Shown here in pieces: positions 7,766 to 16,622 of a DNA stretch of 64,000 nt (position 1 is the first letter of the stretch; each line of letters begins with the position of its first letter). Made by a program: the position numbers and the translations under genes. The DNA is taken from positions 1 to 64,000 of the forward strand of contig NZ_JAMRXH010000017.1 in NCBI RefSeq assembly GCF_023740735.1, in the 5' to 3' direction. The notes beneath the pieces were generated by a model, which saw only the letters and a list, made by a program, of their open reading frames with translations, was not told the DNA's origin and did no database searches. Source of the stretch: Nocardia sp. CDC159 (lineage in GTDB: Bacteria; Actinomycetota; Actinomycetes; Mycobacteriales; Mycobacteriaceae).

Positions 7766-10700
7766 ATGTCCACCAGTGTGCGAGCCGACGACGGTGAGGG
7801 TGCCGTCCTGTCCGACCGGGCAACTCACTGGCGCAATGCGTTTCGCCGCTTCGGCGAGCGCAGCGGCATGCGCAGCGGTCCGCCGCTGATCGAGATCCGC
7901 GAGCCGGGCCGCCCGCCGCGCCGGTTGATGCTGTCGGGCCCGCGTACCTTCGGCCGCAGCGACGAGGAGGAGCCGCTGGCCGATCTGACCGTCTCGCGCA
8001 GGCATCTGCGCCTGGTGCCCAGCCCGACCGCGCTGTCGGCGGTCGACCTGGGCAGCAGAAACGGCACCACGGTCAACGGCATCCGGCTCACCGGACGGGC
8101 GACGCTGGCCCCGGGCGATGTGATCCGGCTGGGGGCCACCGAGATCATCGTGCTCTATGTGCCCTCGGCCCAGCCGGATCCGGAGCCGTCGCCCGCCGAG
8201 GCCCCGGCCGCGGCCCCGCCGCCGCCCGGTGACCGCCCGCTGTCCGCGCCCGTCCGAATCGCCAACCGGCTGCTCGGCATCGATCCGACCGGCACCCGAA
8301 ATCTGTTCCCCGCCTATACCGAACTGCCCAGCCGGGTGCCGCGCCCGGTGTGGCACGCGGTGCGGATCGCCAGCATGTGCGCGTATCTGGCGGTGATCGT
8401 CGCGATGTTCGTGCGGCCCGCGGGCGGATTGTTCGCCTTCTTCGGCGTGGTCGTGCCGCTGCTGCCCGGGCTGTTCCTGATCGCGCCCGGGCTGTGGCGC
8501 AACAGCTGCCCGCTGGCCGCGGCCAATCAGGTGCCGCGGGTACTGGGGTTCACCCGGGCCAAGACCCCGCCCGAATGGCTGCGCAGGCGTGGCTATCTGG
8601 TGTCGGTCACGCTGTTCTTCGGCATCGCGGGTGCGCGGCTGGCGGGACTGGATCGCAACGGCCCGGCCGCGGGGATCGCGCTGAGTGCGGTGGCGCTCGC
8701 GGCATTTGGCGGCGGGGTGGTGTTCAAGGGCAAGAGCGGGTGGTGCAGCAGTGTCTGCCCGCTGTTCTCGCTGCAGCGCGCCTACGGGCAGACACCGTTC
8801 GTCACCGTGCCCAACAGCCACTGCCAGCCCTGTGTGGGATGTGCGAAGAACTGCTTCGACTTTCGCCCGCGCTCGGCCTATCAGGCGGATCTGGCCGATC
8901 CCGACCGGGCCTGGAGCGCGCCGCGCAAACTGTTCGCCGCCGCGCTGCCGGGTTTCGTGCTCGGCTTCTTCACCTTGACGGGGGACACCGCGAGCGCGGT
9001 GGCGCAGCGGTATTCGGTGCTGATCCTGTTCGTACTGGCCACCGTGGGCCTGTTCTTCGCGCTGGAGGCGATGACGAGGCTGAGCCCGGCCATGCTCACC
9101 GTCGGCTATGCGGCGGCGGCGCTGAACATCTTCTACTGGTTCTCCGGGCGTACCCTGGCCAACTCGTTCACGACCATCACCGGCATCGGCGCACCCTGGC
9201 TGCGCTGGCCGATCAGTGCCGCGATCGGGCTGGCCACGATCGCGTGGATCGCCCGCACCCGGGTGGTCGAACTGCAATATGCGCACAGTACCGGGGCGCG
9301 CGCCGAACCGGTGGCGCTGCCGTTTCCCCGTCGCCGCGGTGGCGCCGACGAGAAGGCAGCGGCGGCAACGGGTTCGGTGCGGTTCGAGCCGAGCGGGGCC
9401 GAGATCGCCGCCGAGGCGGGTATGAGCCTGCTCGACCTCGCCGAGCGGGCCGAGCAGCCCATCGAGGCCGGTTGTCGGATGGGGGTGTGCGGCGCGGACC
9501 CGGTCGCGGTGCTCGACGGGATGGAATGCCTGTCCCCGCCCGGCCGCGACGAGCGCAATACGCTGCGCCGCCTCGGCTTCGCCGACAACACCCGGATGGC
9601 CTGCTGCGCGCGGGTCGTGGGCGGTACGGCGAAGGTCTCGCTCACGCCGGAACCGGGCAGCGGAAACGGTTCGCGGCCCACTCGTTTCGATCGCTCCATC
9701 GTCAGCACGGTCGTGATCGGCGGTGGCATAGCCGGAGTCACGGCGGCCGATTTCCTGCGCCGCGGCCATCCGGACTGCGAGATTCATCTGGTCGGCCGCG
9801 AATCGCACGCCTTCTACAACCGCATGGGCATCTCGCGGCTGGTGTACGGCCGCTCGGCGATGCAGGGCCTGTATCTGCTGCCCGACCAGTGGTACGACGA
9901 CCATCAGATCACCGCCTGGCTGAACACCCTGGCCACCGGCATCGACCTCGCCGAACGCCGGGTGTTCCTGGGCACCGGCGAGGCGCTGCCCTACGACCGG
10001 CTGATCCTGGCCATGGGCGCGAGCAGTACGGTGCCGCCGATCGAGGGGCTCGAGTATCCGGGGTGCTTCGTCTTGCGGGAGGCCGGGGATGCCATGGACA
10101 TCCGGACCTATGTGCAGCAATTCCGCTGTGCGACCGCGGTCGTCGCCGGAGGCGGGCTGCTGGGGCTCGAGGCGGCGCATGCGCTGCATCTGCTCGGGTT
10201 GCGGGTGACCGTGCTCGAGCGCGGAGATCGGCTGCTGCGCAAGCAGATCGATCCGCGCTGTTCGCAGCTGGTGGCCGAGCATTTCGCGCGGACCGGCATC
10301 CGGGTGTTGACCGGCGCCGAAACCGCCGCGGTGACCGGCGATTCGGTGGTGCGCGCCGCGATGCTCACCGATGGCCGACGCCTCGACTGCGATGTATTCC
10401 TCGTCGCGGCCGGGATCCGGCCGAATATCGAACTGGCCAGGGCAGCGGGCATTCCCGTGCATCGCGGAGTGCTCGTCGACGACGGCATGCGCACCCAGGT
10501 CCCGGACGTGTACGCCGCCGGTGACGTCGCCGAACACGGCGGGCAGGTGTTCGGGCTGTGGCCGATCGCGGCCGAACAGGCGCAGATCGCCGCGGTGAAC
10601 GCGCTGGGCGGGCAGCGCTCGCTGGTCGCGGAGACTCCGGCGATGATTCTCAAGGGCGTTGGGCTGGAACTGTTCTCGATCGGCAAGGTACGGGCCGGGC

Positions 10701-10945
10701 GGGCGGACGAGACGATCGTCGTCGAACGGCCCGGCTCGTATCGGCGGCTGCTGCTGTCCCAGGGTCGCGCGGTGGGCGCGACCGTGCTGGGCCATCATCC
10801 CGCGGAGGTGGCGGCGGTGCAGCAGGCCGTGCGCGACCGGGTGCCGGTTCCCGAGGCGGCGCGCTCGGCGTTGCGGGCCGGTGACTGGTCGGTGCTGCAA
10901 TCGGCCCTGCAGACCGTGGAATTCAGTTCGTTGCCCGATAGGTGA
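7766..10945 (+). CDS. FHA / membrane Fe-S / ferredoxin-like / FAD-NAD(P) oxidoreductase fusion
   Basis: This 1059-residue protein joins four modules. An FHA domain (about 39-130; GRSDEEEP, SRRHL, GSRNGT) would bind phosphothreonine. A region with about eight membrane helices carries CSSVCP (about 326) and CQPCVGCAKNCFDF (about 352), like NapH/NosR-type polyferredoxins. A plant-type ferredoxin-like domain (about 535-630) follows, with CRMGVCGAD and a late CC pair; the usual third cluster cysteine is Asp. The C-terminus is a pyridine-nucleotide-disulfide-type flavoprotein with GGGIAG (about 651), a second dinucleotide site GGGLLGLE (about 795) and AAGDV (about 917), as in the NirB N-terminus. 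It may pass electrons across the membrane under Ser/Thr-kinase control. The ATG at 7766 has GAGG ten bases upstream; an earlier in-frame start at 7703 adds an unlikely Cys-rich leader. Confidence 0.8.
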   Translation: MSTSVRADDGEGAVLSDRATHWRNAFRRFGERSGMRSGPPLIEIREPGRPPRRLMLSGPRTFGRSDEEEPLADLTVSRRHLRLVPSPTALSAVDLGSRNGTTVNGIRLTGRATLAPGDVIRLGATEIIVLYVPSAQPDPEPSPAEAPAAAPPPPGDRPLSAPVRIANRLLGIDPTGTRNLFPAYTELPSRVPRPVWHAVRIASMCAYLAVIVAMFVRPAGGLFAFFGVVVPLLPGLFLIAPGLWRNSCPLAAANQVPRVLGFTRAKTPPEWLRRRGYLVSVTLFFGIAGARLAGLDRNGPAAGIALSAVALAAFGGGVVFKGKSGWCSSVCPLFSLQRAYGQTPFVTVPNSHCQPCVGCAKNCFDFRPRSAYQADLADPDRAWSAPRKLFAAALPGFVLGFFTLTGDTASAVAQRYSVLILFVLATVGLFFALEAMTRLSPAMLTVGYAAAALNIFYWFSGRTLANSFTTITGIGAPWLRWPISAAIGLATIAWIARTRVVELQYAHSTGARAEPVALPFPRRRGGADEKAAAATGSVRFEPSGAEIAAEAGMSLLDLAERAEQPIEAGCRMGVCGADPVAVLDGMECLSPPGRDERNTLRRLGFADNTRMACCARVVGGTAKVSLTPEPGSGNGSRPTRFDRSIVSTVVIGGGIAGVTAADFLRRGHPDCEIHLVGRESHAFYNRMGISRLVYGRSAMQGLYLLPDQWYDDHQITAWLNTLATGIDLAERRVFLGTGEALPYDRLILAMGASSTVPPIEGLEYPGCFVLREAGDAMDIRTYVQQFRCATAVVAGGGLLGLEAAHALHLLGLRVTVLERGDRLLRKQIDPRCSQLVAEHFARTGIRVLTGAETAAVTGDSVVRAAMLTDGRRLDCDVFLVAAGIRPNIELARAAGIPVHRGVLVDDGMRTQVPDVYAAGDVAEHGGQVFGLWPIAAEQAQIAAVNALGGQRSLVAETPAMILKGVGLELFSIGKVRAGRADETIVVERPGSYRRLLLSQGRAVGATVLGHHPAEVAAVQQAVRDRVPVPEAARSALRAGDWSVLQSALQTVEFSSLPDR

Positions 10946-11906
10946 GCACCGTATTGCCCACCCGCAGGCTCCAGCCGGGCTGCAACGCCTCCGGCCGCGG
11001 CCCGAGCCGGGTCCACTGCTCGGCCCCCGGCGCGGCGATGAAGGTGCCGGTCGGGGTCTCGTTGTCGTGCACGAAAACCGTTCCGTTGTCCACGGATACG
11101 AGCGCGTGCACGCGCGACATGCCCTGATCGGCGAAGGCGATGGGCGAGGCGGCGGCATGGCGGACCACGTCGGCGGCCATCGGATCGCGGCCGATGACAT
11201 ACGGTCGATCCAGCGGATAGGCCGCGCCGTCGTTGCCGACGAGCACACCGTGCGGGGTGTGATAGGTGACGGTGTCGGCGTGCGGATTGCTCAGGGCCGC
11301 AGCCGTTTGCACGCCGACGGCGCTCCAGCCGCGGTGATCGACGGGCACCGGGAGCTGGGCGGCCAGCAGCGCGGCGGCCGGGGTCGAGGATTCGCCCACG
11401 GCGCGGTGCTGGCCGGTGGTCGTGGAGCCGTCGACCAGCGCGCGCACGATCACCCCGCCGCCGGGGGCTACACCCGCGCGCAGATCGGTATGCGGCAGCT
11501 CCTCTACCGGAAGGTCGTCGTCCTCGGCGAGTACGACCTGCTGCACCGGTTCGCGGACGACCTCGTCCAGCCACGTCATCGCGCGGGTGCCCGAAAGCCG
11601 CTGGGTCTCATCGAATTTGTCGATCAGCGCCACCACCGGACCGCGCAGCAGCACCAGCACGCCCCCGGCCGTGGGCGCCACCACGCCGAACGCCGCGGCC
11701 GCCGCCGCGCCCTCCACGAAGACCGCCGCGACCAACTGCCGGACGAAGGTGGCACCCGGATCGTCGGCCTCGGCGGCCACCTCGGCCGCCTCCAGAATCC
11801 GCTCGGTGAAAGGGGTTTCGCGCGGGATGAAGACGACAATGTCCTCGAACCGGGCCACCAACCCGCTACCGCGAGCGATACCGACCTCCGCCTGCTCTCG
11901 ACCCAT
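10923..11906 (-). CDS. FHA domain-containing protein
   Basis: This 327-residue protein has a C-terminal FHA domain (about 240-325). It contains GRDP, SRVHA and the loop around NETPTGTF, where a usual NGT is replaced. The first 230 residues are Ala/Val-rich with no recognised domain and include a stretch rich in acidic residues. The ATG at 11906 has AGGAG six bases upstream. It is convergent with the FHA-oxidoreductase fusion and overlaps it by 23 bases at the stop codons. FHA domains bind phosphothreonine, so both neighbours may belong to one Ser/Thr-kinase network, but no kinase gene is in the window. Confidence 0.8.
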   Translation of the reverse strand: MGREQAEVGIARGSGLVARFEDIVVFIPRETPFTERILEAAEVAAEADDPGATFVRQLVAAVFVEGAAAAAAFGVVAPTAGGVLVLLRGPVVALIDKFDETQRLSGTRAMTWLDEVVREPVQQVVLAEDDDLPVEELPHTDLRAGVAPGGGVIVRALVDGSTTTGQHRAVGESSTPAAALLAAQLPVPVDHRGWSAVGVQTAAALSNPHADTVTYHTPHGVLVGNDGAAYPLDRPYVIGRDPMAADVVRHAAASPIAFADQGMSRVHALVSVDNGTVFVHDNETPTGTFIAAPGAEQWTRLGPRPEALQPGWSLRVGNTVLTYRATN

Positions 11907-12024
11907 CGGGGACTCCTTGTTCCGCACACCCACGCGACCTGCGCCGCCAAGGATAGCGCCGATGTTTCCGCGTGGGCGTTGTTGTGTTCTAGGCTGTTAG
12001 CATTCACGGCGGATCGGGGGCATC

Positions 12025-12345
12025 ATGACCACCATGCGCGGGGTCTGCGAGCACACCGAGGGCAAGCATTTCACGGTGAACGCCATCGACCCGGGTGCGG
12101 GACTGCGCCGCGCCTTCGACGGCAAGCTGTTCGAGGAGGTGCCGCCCTTCACGGTGCTGGGCGCGCAAATTCAGGCGCCCGACCTCGACGCGCTGCACGG
12201 CGCGTGCACCTTCACCGGCACGGTCGGCCCGCAGCAGCTGTCGATGGTCTTCGACAGCGCGACCCGGATCAGCGGTCACATCGTGCCCGCGCTGGATCGC
12301 GAATGGGCGCTCGCGGGCGAGGGATACTGGCGGGCGGAGTTCTAG
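12025..12345 (+). CDS. Hypothetical protein
   Basis: A 106-residue soluble protein with no signal peptide or membrane segment. It begins MTTMRGVCEHTEGKHF, and the C-terminal part (GHIVPALDREWALAGEGYW) looks like a small beta-rich fold. No family is recognised. A run of G's eight or so bases before the ATG can serve as a ribosome-binding site. Codon use is as in its neighbours. The stop overlaps the stop of the convergent flavin oxidase by 3 bases. Confidence 0.65.
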   Translation: MTTMRGVCEHTEGKHFTVNAIDPGAGLRRAFDGKLFEEVPPFTVLGAQIQAPDLDALHGACTFTGTVGPQQLSMVFDSATRISGHIVPALDREWALAGEGYWRAEF

Positions 12346-13763
12346 TCGCCCACGGCCGGTGCGGGATCGGTGAGCCCGGTGTGGATGCGGCGATCCGGAT
12401 CGACCCGGCGGCGGATCTCGTCCAGTCCGGGCAGGTTCGCGCCGTAGTAGCGGGCAATCGTGTCGCCGCGCTCGAGGTAGTTGACGTAGGCGCCCGCGGA
12501 ATGCGGGGCGAGGTGCTGGTGGGCGGCGGCGATCCAGGCGACGGCCACCTCGTGCGGAATCGGCTCGTAGGCACCCCATTCCACGAGCGCGGTGTGCGCG
12601 CGCCAGGGGAAAGCGCTGTCCGCGGGGGCCACGTCGCGGACCGCGCCGTCGAGCGGATTGAGTTGCACCCAGCCGGTGCCGCCCGCGCGGGAATGGTCGG
12701 TGAGCGCCGCCACGACGGCCGCGGCGGCCGGTTCGGTCAGTGCGGTCAGCACGTCGGAGCCGTTGGTGAAGGCGGCGCGGGGCTGGGTCGGGCCGCCGCC
12801 CGCGAGGTAGTCGACGGTCTCCCGATGCGAGGCGGTGCGCCGCTCGATCTTCCGCGGGGCCACGCCGACCGCCCAGATCATCTCCATGGCATGCCGGAAT
12901 CCGGAGTCGGCCGGGCACACCAGCTGCATCCAGCAGCGCAGGCCGCCCTTGCCGTCGGCGTCGAGACTGACCGCCGCCCACGCCTCCCGTTCCGTCCGGT
13001 CCAGCCAGGCCGCCCAGCCGAGCAGACACCGCAGCGCCTGCTCGCCCGGAAAGACCAGGCGCACCAGATCCTTACGGGACGACGGGCAGGTGGCGTAGGT
13101 CAGTGCGGTGACCACCCCGACCAGCGCGCCGCCGCCGCGCAGCGCCCAGAACAGCTCGGGATCGGTGGCGGGCGAGACCTCGGCCGCGGTCCCGTCGGGC
13201 AGCACCACGGTGGCCGCGAGCAGCCGATCGCAGGTCAGTCCGTGGCGGCGGGATTCGAAGCCGAGGCCGCCGCCGAGGGTGAGCCCGGCCGCGCCGACCA
13301 TCGGGCACATGCCGGTGGGAATGGTCTGCCCGAACCGGTCGAGTTCGGTGTAGACGGTGTGCAGCGGCGTCGCGGGCGCGATGGTCACCGTGCCGTCGCG
13401 GAAGGTCGCGCCGGTGAGCCTGCGCAGGTCGATGATCATGACGCCGGTCGCGGCGGACACCCCGGCGTAGGAGTGCCCGCCGGATCGAGCCGCCAGCGGC
13501 AGGCCGTTGTCGAGGGCGAACGACATCGCGGTGGCGACATCGTCGGCGGTGGCGACCTGCACGACGGCCAGCGGCTGCGCGCCGTCGTAGCGGGTGTTGA
13601 AGATCTGCTTGGCCGTGGCGTATTCGGATTCACCGGGCAGCACGACCCGGCCCCGCAACCGGGTGCGCAGCGCCTTCCAGTCCGGGATCGGCGGCTGGGT
13701 GGACTGGGCGGGCTGGGCGTACGCGAGGTTCGGCGCGAGCGCGGTGGCGGCCAACCCCGCCAC
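12342..13763 (-). CDS. Secreted BBE-type FAD-dependent oxidase
   Basis: This is an FAD-linked oxidase of the berberine-bridge/p-cresol-methylhydroxylase fold. An FAD_binding_4 domain occupies the first 220 residues, with RSGGHSYAG holding the usual flavin-linking His, and GLGFESRRHGLTCD. A C-terminal BBE segment (YVNYLERGD, then YYGANLPGLDEIRRRVDP) is present. The first standard start is GTG at 13763, giving 473 residues, but this leaves a truncated signal peptide. In-frame codons upstream read DNHFSRRRCLRGALGLG, a clear twin-arginine signal, yet no ATG, GTG or TTG precedes it before an in-frame stop. The real start is therefore uncertain. Substrate is unknown. Confidence 0.8.
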   Translation of the reverse strand: MAGLAATALAPNLAYAQPAQSTQPPIPDWKALRTRLRGRVVLPGESEYATAKQIFNTRYDGAQPLAVVQVATADDVATAMSFALDNGLPLAARSGGHSYAGVSAATGVMIIDLRRLTGATFRDGTVTIAPATPLHTVYTELDRFGQTIPTGMCPMVGAAGLTLGGGLGFESRRHGLTCDRLLAATVVLPDGTAAEVSPATDPELFWALRGGGALVGVVTALTYATCPSSRKDLVRLVFPGEQALRCLLGWAAWLDRTEREAWAAVSLDADGKGGLRCWMQLVCPADSGFRHAMEMIWAVGVAPRKIERRTASHRETVDYLAGGGPTQPRAAFTNGSDVLTALTEPAAAAVVAALTDHSRAGGTGWVQLNPLDGAVRDVAPADSAFPWRAHTALVEWGAYEPIPHEVAVAWIAAAHQHLAPHSAGAYVNYLERGDTIARYYGANLPGLDEIRRRVDPDRRIHTGLTDPAPAVGD

Positions 13764-13847
13764 ACCCAGACCCAGCGCGCCCCGCAGGCACCGTCGACGG
13801 GAGAAGTGGTTGTCGATGGCGTCGGAGCTTAGCGCACCCTCGGCAAA

Positions 13848-14246
13848 CTATTCGGACGACACGGCGGCGCCGGAACCGCCCCGATAGGCCCGCCAGTCGC
13901 CGATATCGGAGATATCGATCAGATCGGCCGAGCCGAGCAGTTCCCGGCGCAGCACGGTGGCCAGGCAGGCGGTGCCGTCGTCGAGTTCGATCAGGCCGAG
14001 CTCCAGTTCGGCGGGCTCGGCCGGAATCAGGTTGTCGCGCAGGGTCTCCATCGGCACGTCGTAGACCTCCCCGATGACCGCGCGGCCGTCGGTGGCGGTG
14101 GCGATCATGGCGGGGAAACGATCGGCTACCGAGAAGTACCGGTATTTCGGCGCGCTGCGGGCCACGCGCAGCAGGGGCGCACCGTCGAGTTGATGGTGCA
14201 GGCGGCCGTCGCGCATACCCTCACCGTTCAGGAACATCAGTACCAT
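13848..14246 (-). CDS. Stand-alone AtzF C-terminal-like (allophanate-hydrolase-related) protein
   Basis: This 132-residue protein resembles the C-terminal domain of allophanate hydrolase, a gamma-glutamylcyclotransferase-like fold. MFLNGEGM fits the N-terminal glycine loop and DISDIGDWRAYRG fits the DITxxGGWRAY ending of AtzF/DUR1,2. The N-terminal amidase half of allophanate hydrolase is absent and there is no sign that it was lost here. The ATG has GGAGA upstream. It is the last gene of the allantoin operon, 18 bases after allantoicase. No ureidoglycolate lyase is seen nearby, so it could process ureidoglycolate or its products. This is inference. Confidence 0.7.
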   Translation of the reverse strand: MVLMFLNGEGMRDGRLHHQLDGAPLLRVARSAPKYRYFSVADRFPAMIATATDGRAVIGEVYDVPMETLRDNLIPAEPAELELGLIELDDGTACLATVLRRELLGSADLIDISDIGDWRAYRGGSGAAVSSE

Positions 14247-14264
14247 GCGGGATCTCCGTTCTGG

Positions 14265-15272
14265 TCAGCGGCCGGAGGTGGTGGCCGTGTAGCGGTCGCG
14301 CAACTGCCGACGCCCGATGTCGGTGAGCGGGCCGTACAGGCGCAGGCGGGCGATGCCGCCGTCGGGAAAGACGTTGAGCCGCACGCGGTGCACGGGCCGT
14401 GTCTCGGCCAGGCGGAAGCGGTGCGGGGCGTCTGGCCGCACGGGCGTGGGCGGCAGCAGGGTCACCTGGTCGCCGTCGGCGGTGTCGCCGTCGAGCGAGA
14501 TACGCGCGGGCGCATTGCCCTTGTAGTGGGTGGTGTCCAGTTCGAGCACCGTGGGGGTCGCCTCGGTTGCCAAAGCGATGGCGGCCCAGTCGTTCCCGTC
14601 GTCGCGGCGGCGGCGCGATTCCCAGCCGTCGGCCATGAACCGGGAGATGCCGGGCTGGAGCATATTGTTCGGCGGGGAGAAGAAGCCGTCGCTGCAATCG
14701 AGCACCCGGCCGCCGTTGTGCAGCGCGATCAGATCGAAGGGGAGGTCGTCGAGCCACTGTGGGTCCGGGACCGCCGTGCCGTGCACGCGCAGCCGGGCGA
14801 TGCCGCCGTCGGGGTGCATGTTCAGCCGCACGTGGGTGATGCGGCGTTCGGTGGTGACCTCGAACTCGTTGCGGGTGTCGCCCTTGATCGGCGAGCGCGC
14901 GACGAGCGGCTGCCAGGGGGCGGCGAGCAACTCCTCGGTCGTCGGATGGCCGGGGACGCAGGCGCCCTCGACGGAGATCTCGGGCGGGTAGTTGCCGACG
15001 AAATAGGCGGTGTCGACGACGATTCCGGCGGGGACACCGGCGATGCCGAGCCGGATGAGCGCCCAGTCGGGCCCGGGGCTGCCGTCGCGGCGGCGGCGGG
15101 TCTCCCAGCCGTCGTACTCCTGGCCCTTGTTGGTGAAGGTGTGCGGGCGGTAGGCGGGAGCCTCGTTCTTGATGAGGTTCTCGCGTTCGGCGAAGAATTC
15201 GTCGTTGGCGGCGAGCACGCTGCCGCCCACCTGCCGGGCCGCCAGATCGGGGAGCCGGGACCAGTCGCTCAT
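14265..15272 (-). CDS. alc: Allantoicase
   Basis: This 335-residue enzyme hydrolyses allantoate to ureidoglycolate and urea in the cytoplasm. It shows the two tandem allantoicase jelly-roll repeats. Each has the same signatures: GWETRRRRD and GWESRRRRD, then HPDGGIARLR and FPDGGIARLR. Length is normal for the family. The start codon lies directly beside the allantoinase stop, which implies translational coupling. The preceding step is encoded immediately upstream. Confidence 0.96.
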   Translation of the reverse strand: MSDWSRLPDLAARQVGGSVLAANDEFFAERENLIKNEAPAYRPHTFTNKGQEYDGWETRRRRDGSPGPDWALIRLGIAGVPAGIVVDTAYFVGNYPPEISVEGACVPGHPTTEELLAAPWQPLVARSPIKGDTRNEFEVTTERRITHVRLNMHPDGGIARLRVHGTAVPDPQWLDDLPFDLIALHNGGRVLDCSDGFFSPPNNMLQPGISRFMADGWESRRRRDDGNDWAAIALATEATPTVLELDTTHYKGNAPARISLDGDTADGDQVTLLPPTPVRPDAPHRFRLAETRPVHRVRLNVFPDGGIARLRLYGPLTDIGRRQLRDRYTATTSGR

Positions 15273-16598
15273 CTAAACCTCTTTCCGGAGCAGGCGGCCA
15301 CGAGGGTGGTCGCCGGTGATCGGTTCGCCGCGCAGCCAGGTGGAGCGCACCACCCCGCGCAGCCCGCGGCCGTGATAGGCCGAGATCGGATTGCGGTGCT
15401 GGAGGTCGGCGGCGTCGACGACGAACTCCTCGTGTGGGGCGAAGACACACAGGTCGGCGTCGGCCCCGACGGCTATGCGGCCCTTGTGTTTCAGGCCCAC
15501 CAGATCGGCCGGGCCGGTGGCCAGCCAGCGGACCAGGTCGGCCAGGCCCACCCAGTCCGGAGCGGCGGTCCACATCGCGGCCAGACCGACCTGCAGGCCG
15601 GCGATGCCGCCCCACGCCTTGCCGAAGTCACCGCCGCCCGCGCGTTTCAGCGCGATCGTGCTGGGGGAGTGGTCGCTGACCACGCAGTCGATCACGTTGT
15701 CCCGCAAACCCTTCCACAGCCCCAGCCGATCGGACCGGCCGCGGATCGGCGGACAGCATTTGAATTCCGTTGCGCCGTCCGGGATCTCCTCGGCGGCCAG
15801 GGTCAGATAGTGCGGGCAGGTCTCGACGCTGACGCGCACCCCGCGCGCTCGGGCGGCGCGCAGCATGGGCACGGCACCGGCCGAGGCCAGATGCAGCACA
15901 TGCACCCGCGTGTCGTAGCGTTCGGCCAGGTCGATCAGGGTGAGAATGGCGCGATGCTCGGCCTCGGCCGGGCGCGAGGCCAGGAAGTCGGCATAGATCG
16001 GCCCGTGCGGCGCCGGAGCGGCCGCGATGGTGGCCTGGTCCTCGGCGTGCACGATCAGCAGCGCATCGATCTCGGCGGTGGCCCGCACCACCGCCTCCAA
16101 TTGGGCCCGATCCAGGTGACAGAACTCGTCGACCCCCGACGGCAACAGAAACGCCTTGAATCCGAACACGCCCTCGTGCGCCAGATCCGGCAGATCGGCG
16201 AGATTGTCGCCGACCGCACCACCCCAGAACCCGACATCGACATGACACTGCCCCCGCGCCGCATCCCGCTTCTGCTGCAGCGCACCGGAATTCACGGTCG
16301 CCGGAATGCTGTTGAGCGGCATGTCTATCAGCGTGGTGATGCCGCCCGCGGCAGCCGCGCGGGTGGCGGTGTCGAAGCCCTCCCATTCGGTGCGGCCGGG
16401 TTCGTTCACGTGCACATGACTGTCCACGAGCCCGGGCAGCAGCACCGAATCATCCGGTATCTCGACGATCTCGGCATCCCCGAGCCCCGCCTCGTAGGGC
16501 GCGATCTCGGCGATCCGTCCCGCCCGCACCACGACCGACGCCGCCACCTCACCGCCCGCGGTGATCACCCGGCGGGCACGAAAAACCTTGTGAATCAC
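15273..16598 (-). CDS. allB: Allantoinase
   Basis: This 441-residue cyclic amidohydrolase opens the hydantoin ring of allantoin to give allantoate. All metal ligands are visible: HVHVNEPG near residue 60, the carboxylated lysine in GFKAFL (about 148), IVHAED, VLHLASA and the catalytic Asp in SDHSP. It starts with GTG at 16598. The upstream gap of about 100 bases to glycerate kinase holds a long inverted repeat (16623-16693). This gene may therefore be expressed separately or be subject to attenuation within the operon. Confidence 0.97.
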   Translation of the reverse strand: MIHKVFRARRVITAGGEVAASVVVRAGRIAEIAPYEAGLGDAEIVEIPDDSVLLPGLVDSHVHVNEPGRTEWEGFDTATRAAAAGGITTLIDMPLNSIPATVNSGALQQKRDAARGQCHVDVGFWGGAVGDNLADLPDLAHEGVFGFKAFLLPSGVDEFCHLDRAQLEAVVRATAEIDALLIVHAEDQATIAAAPAPHGPIYADFLASRPAEAEHRAILTLIDLAERYDTRVHVLHLASAGAVPMLRAARARGVRVSVETCPHYLTLAAEEIPDGATEFKCCPPIRGRSDRLGLWKGLRDNVIDCVVSDHSPSTIALKRAGGGDFGKAWGGIAGLQVGLAAMWTAAPDWVGLADLVRWLATGPADLVGLKHKGRIAVGADADLCVFAPHEEFVVDAADLQHRNPISAYHGRGLRGVVRSTWLRGEPITGDHPRGRLLRKEV

Positions 16599-16622
16599 GA
16601 AATTGCCTTTCTGCGCCGGTCC

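Noticed and set aside
7598..11248. Very long open frame (1216 codons) on the minus strand opposite the FHA fusion
   Set aside because: It is Arg/His/Gln-rich with no domain and mirrors the GC-biased codons of the plus-strand gene, whose motifs are clear.
10659..13832. Open frame of 1057 codons on the plus strand
   Set aside because: It crosses three convincing genes and has no recognisable motif; an artefact of high GC content.
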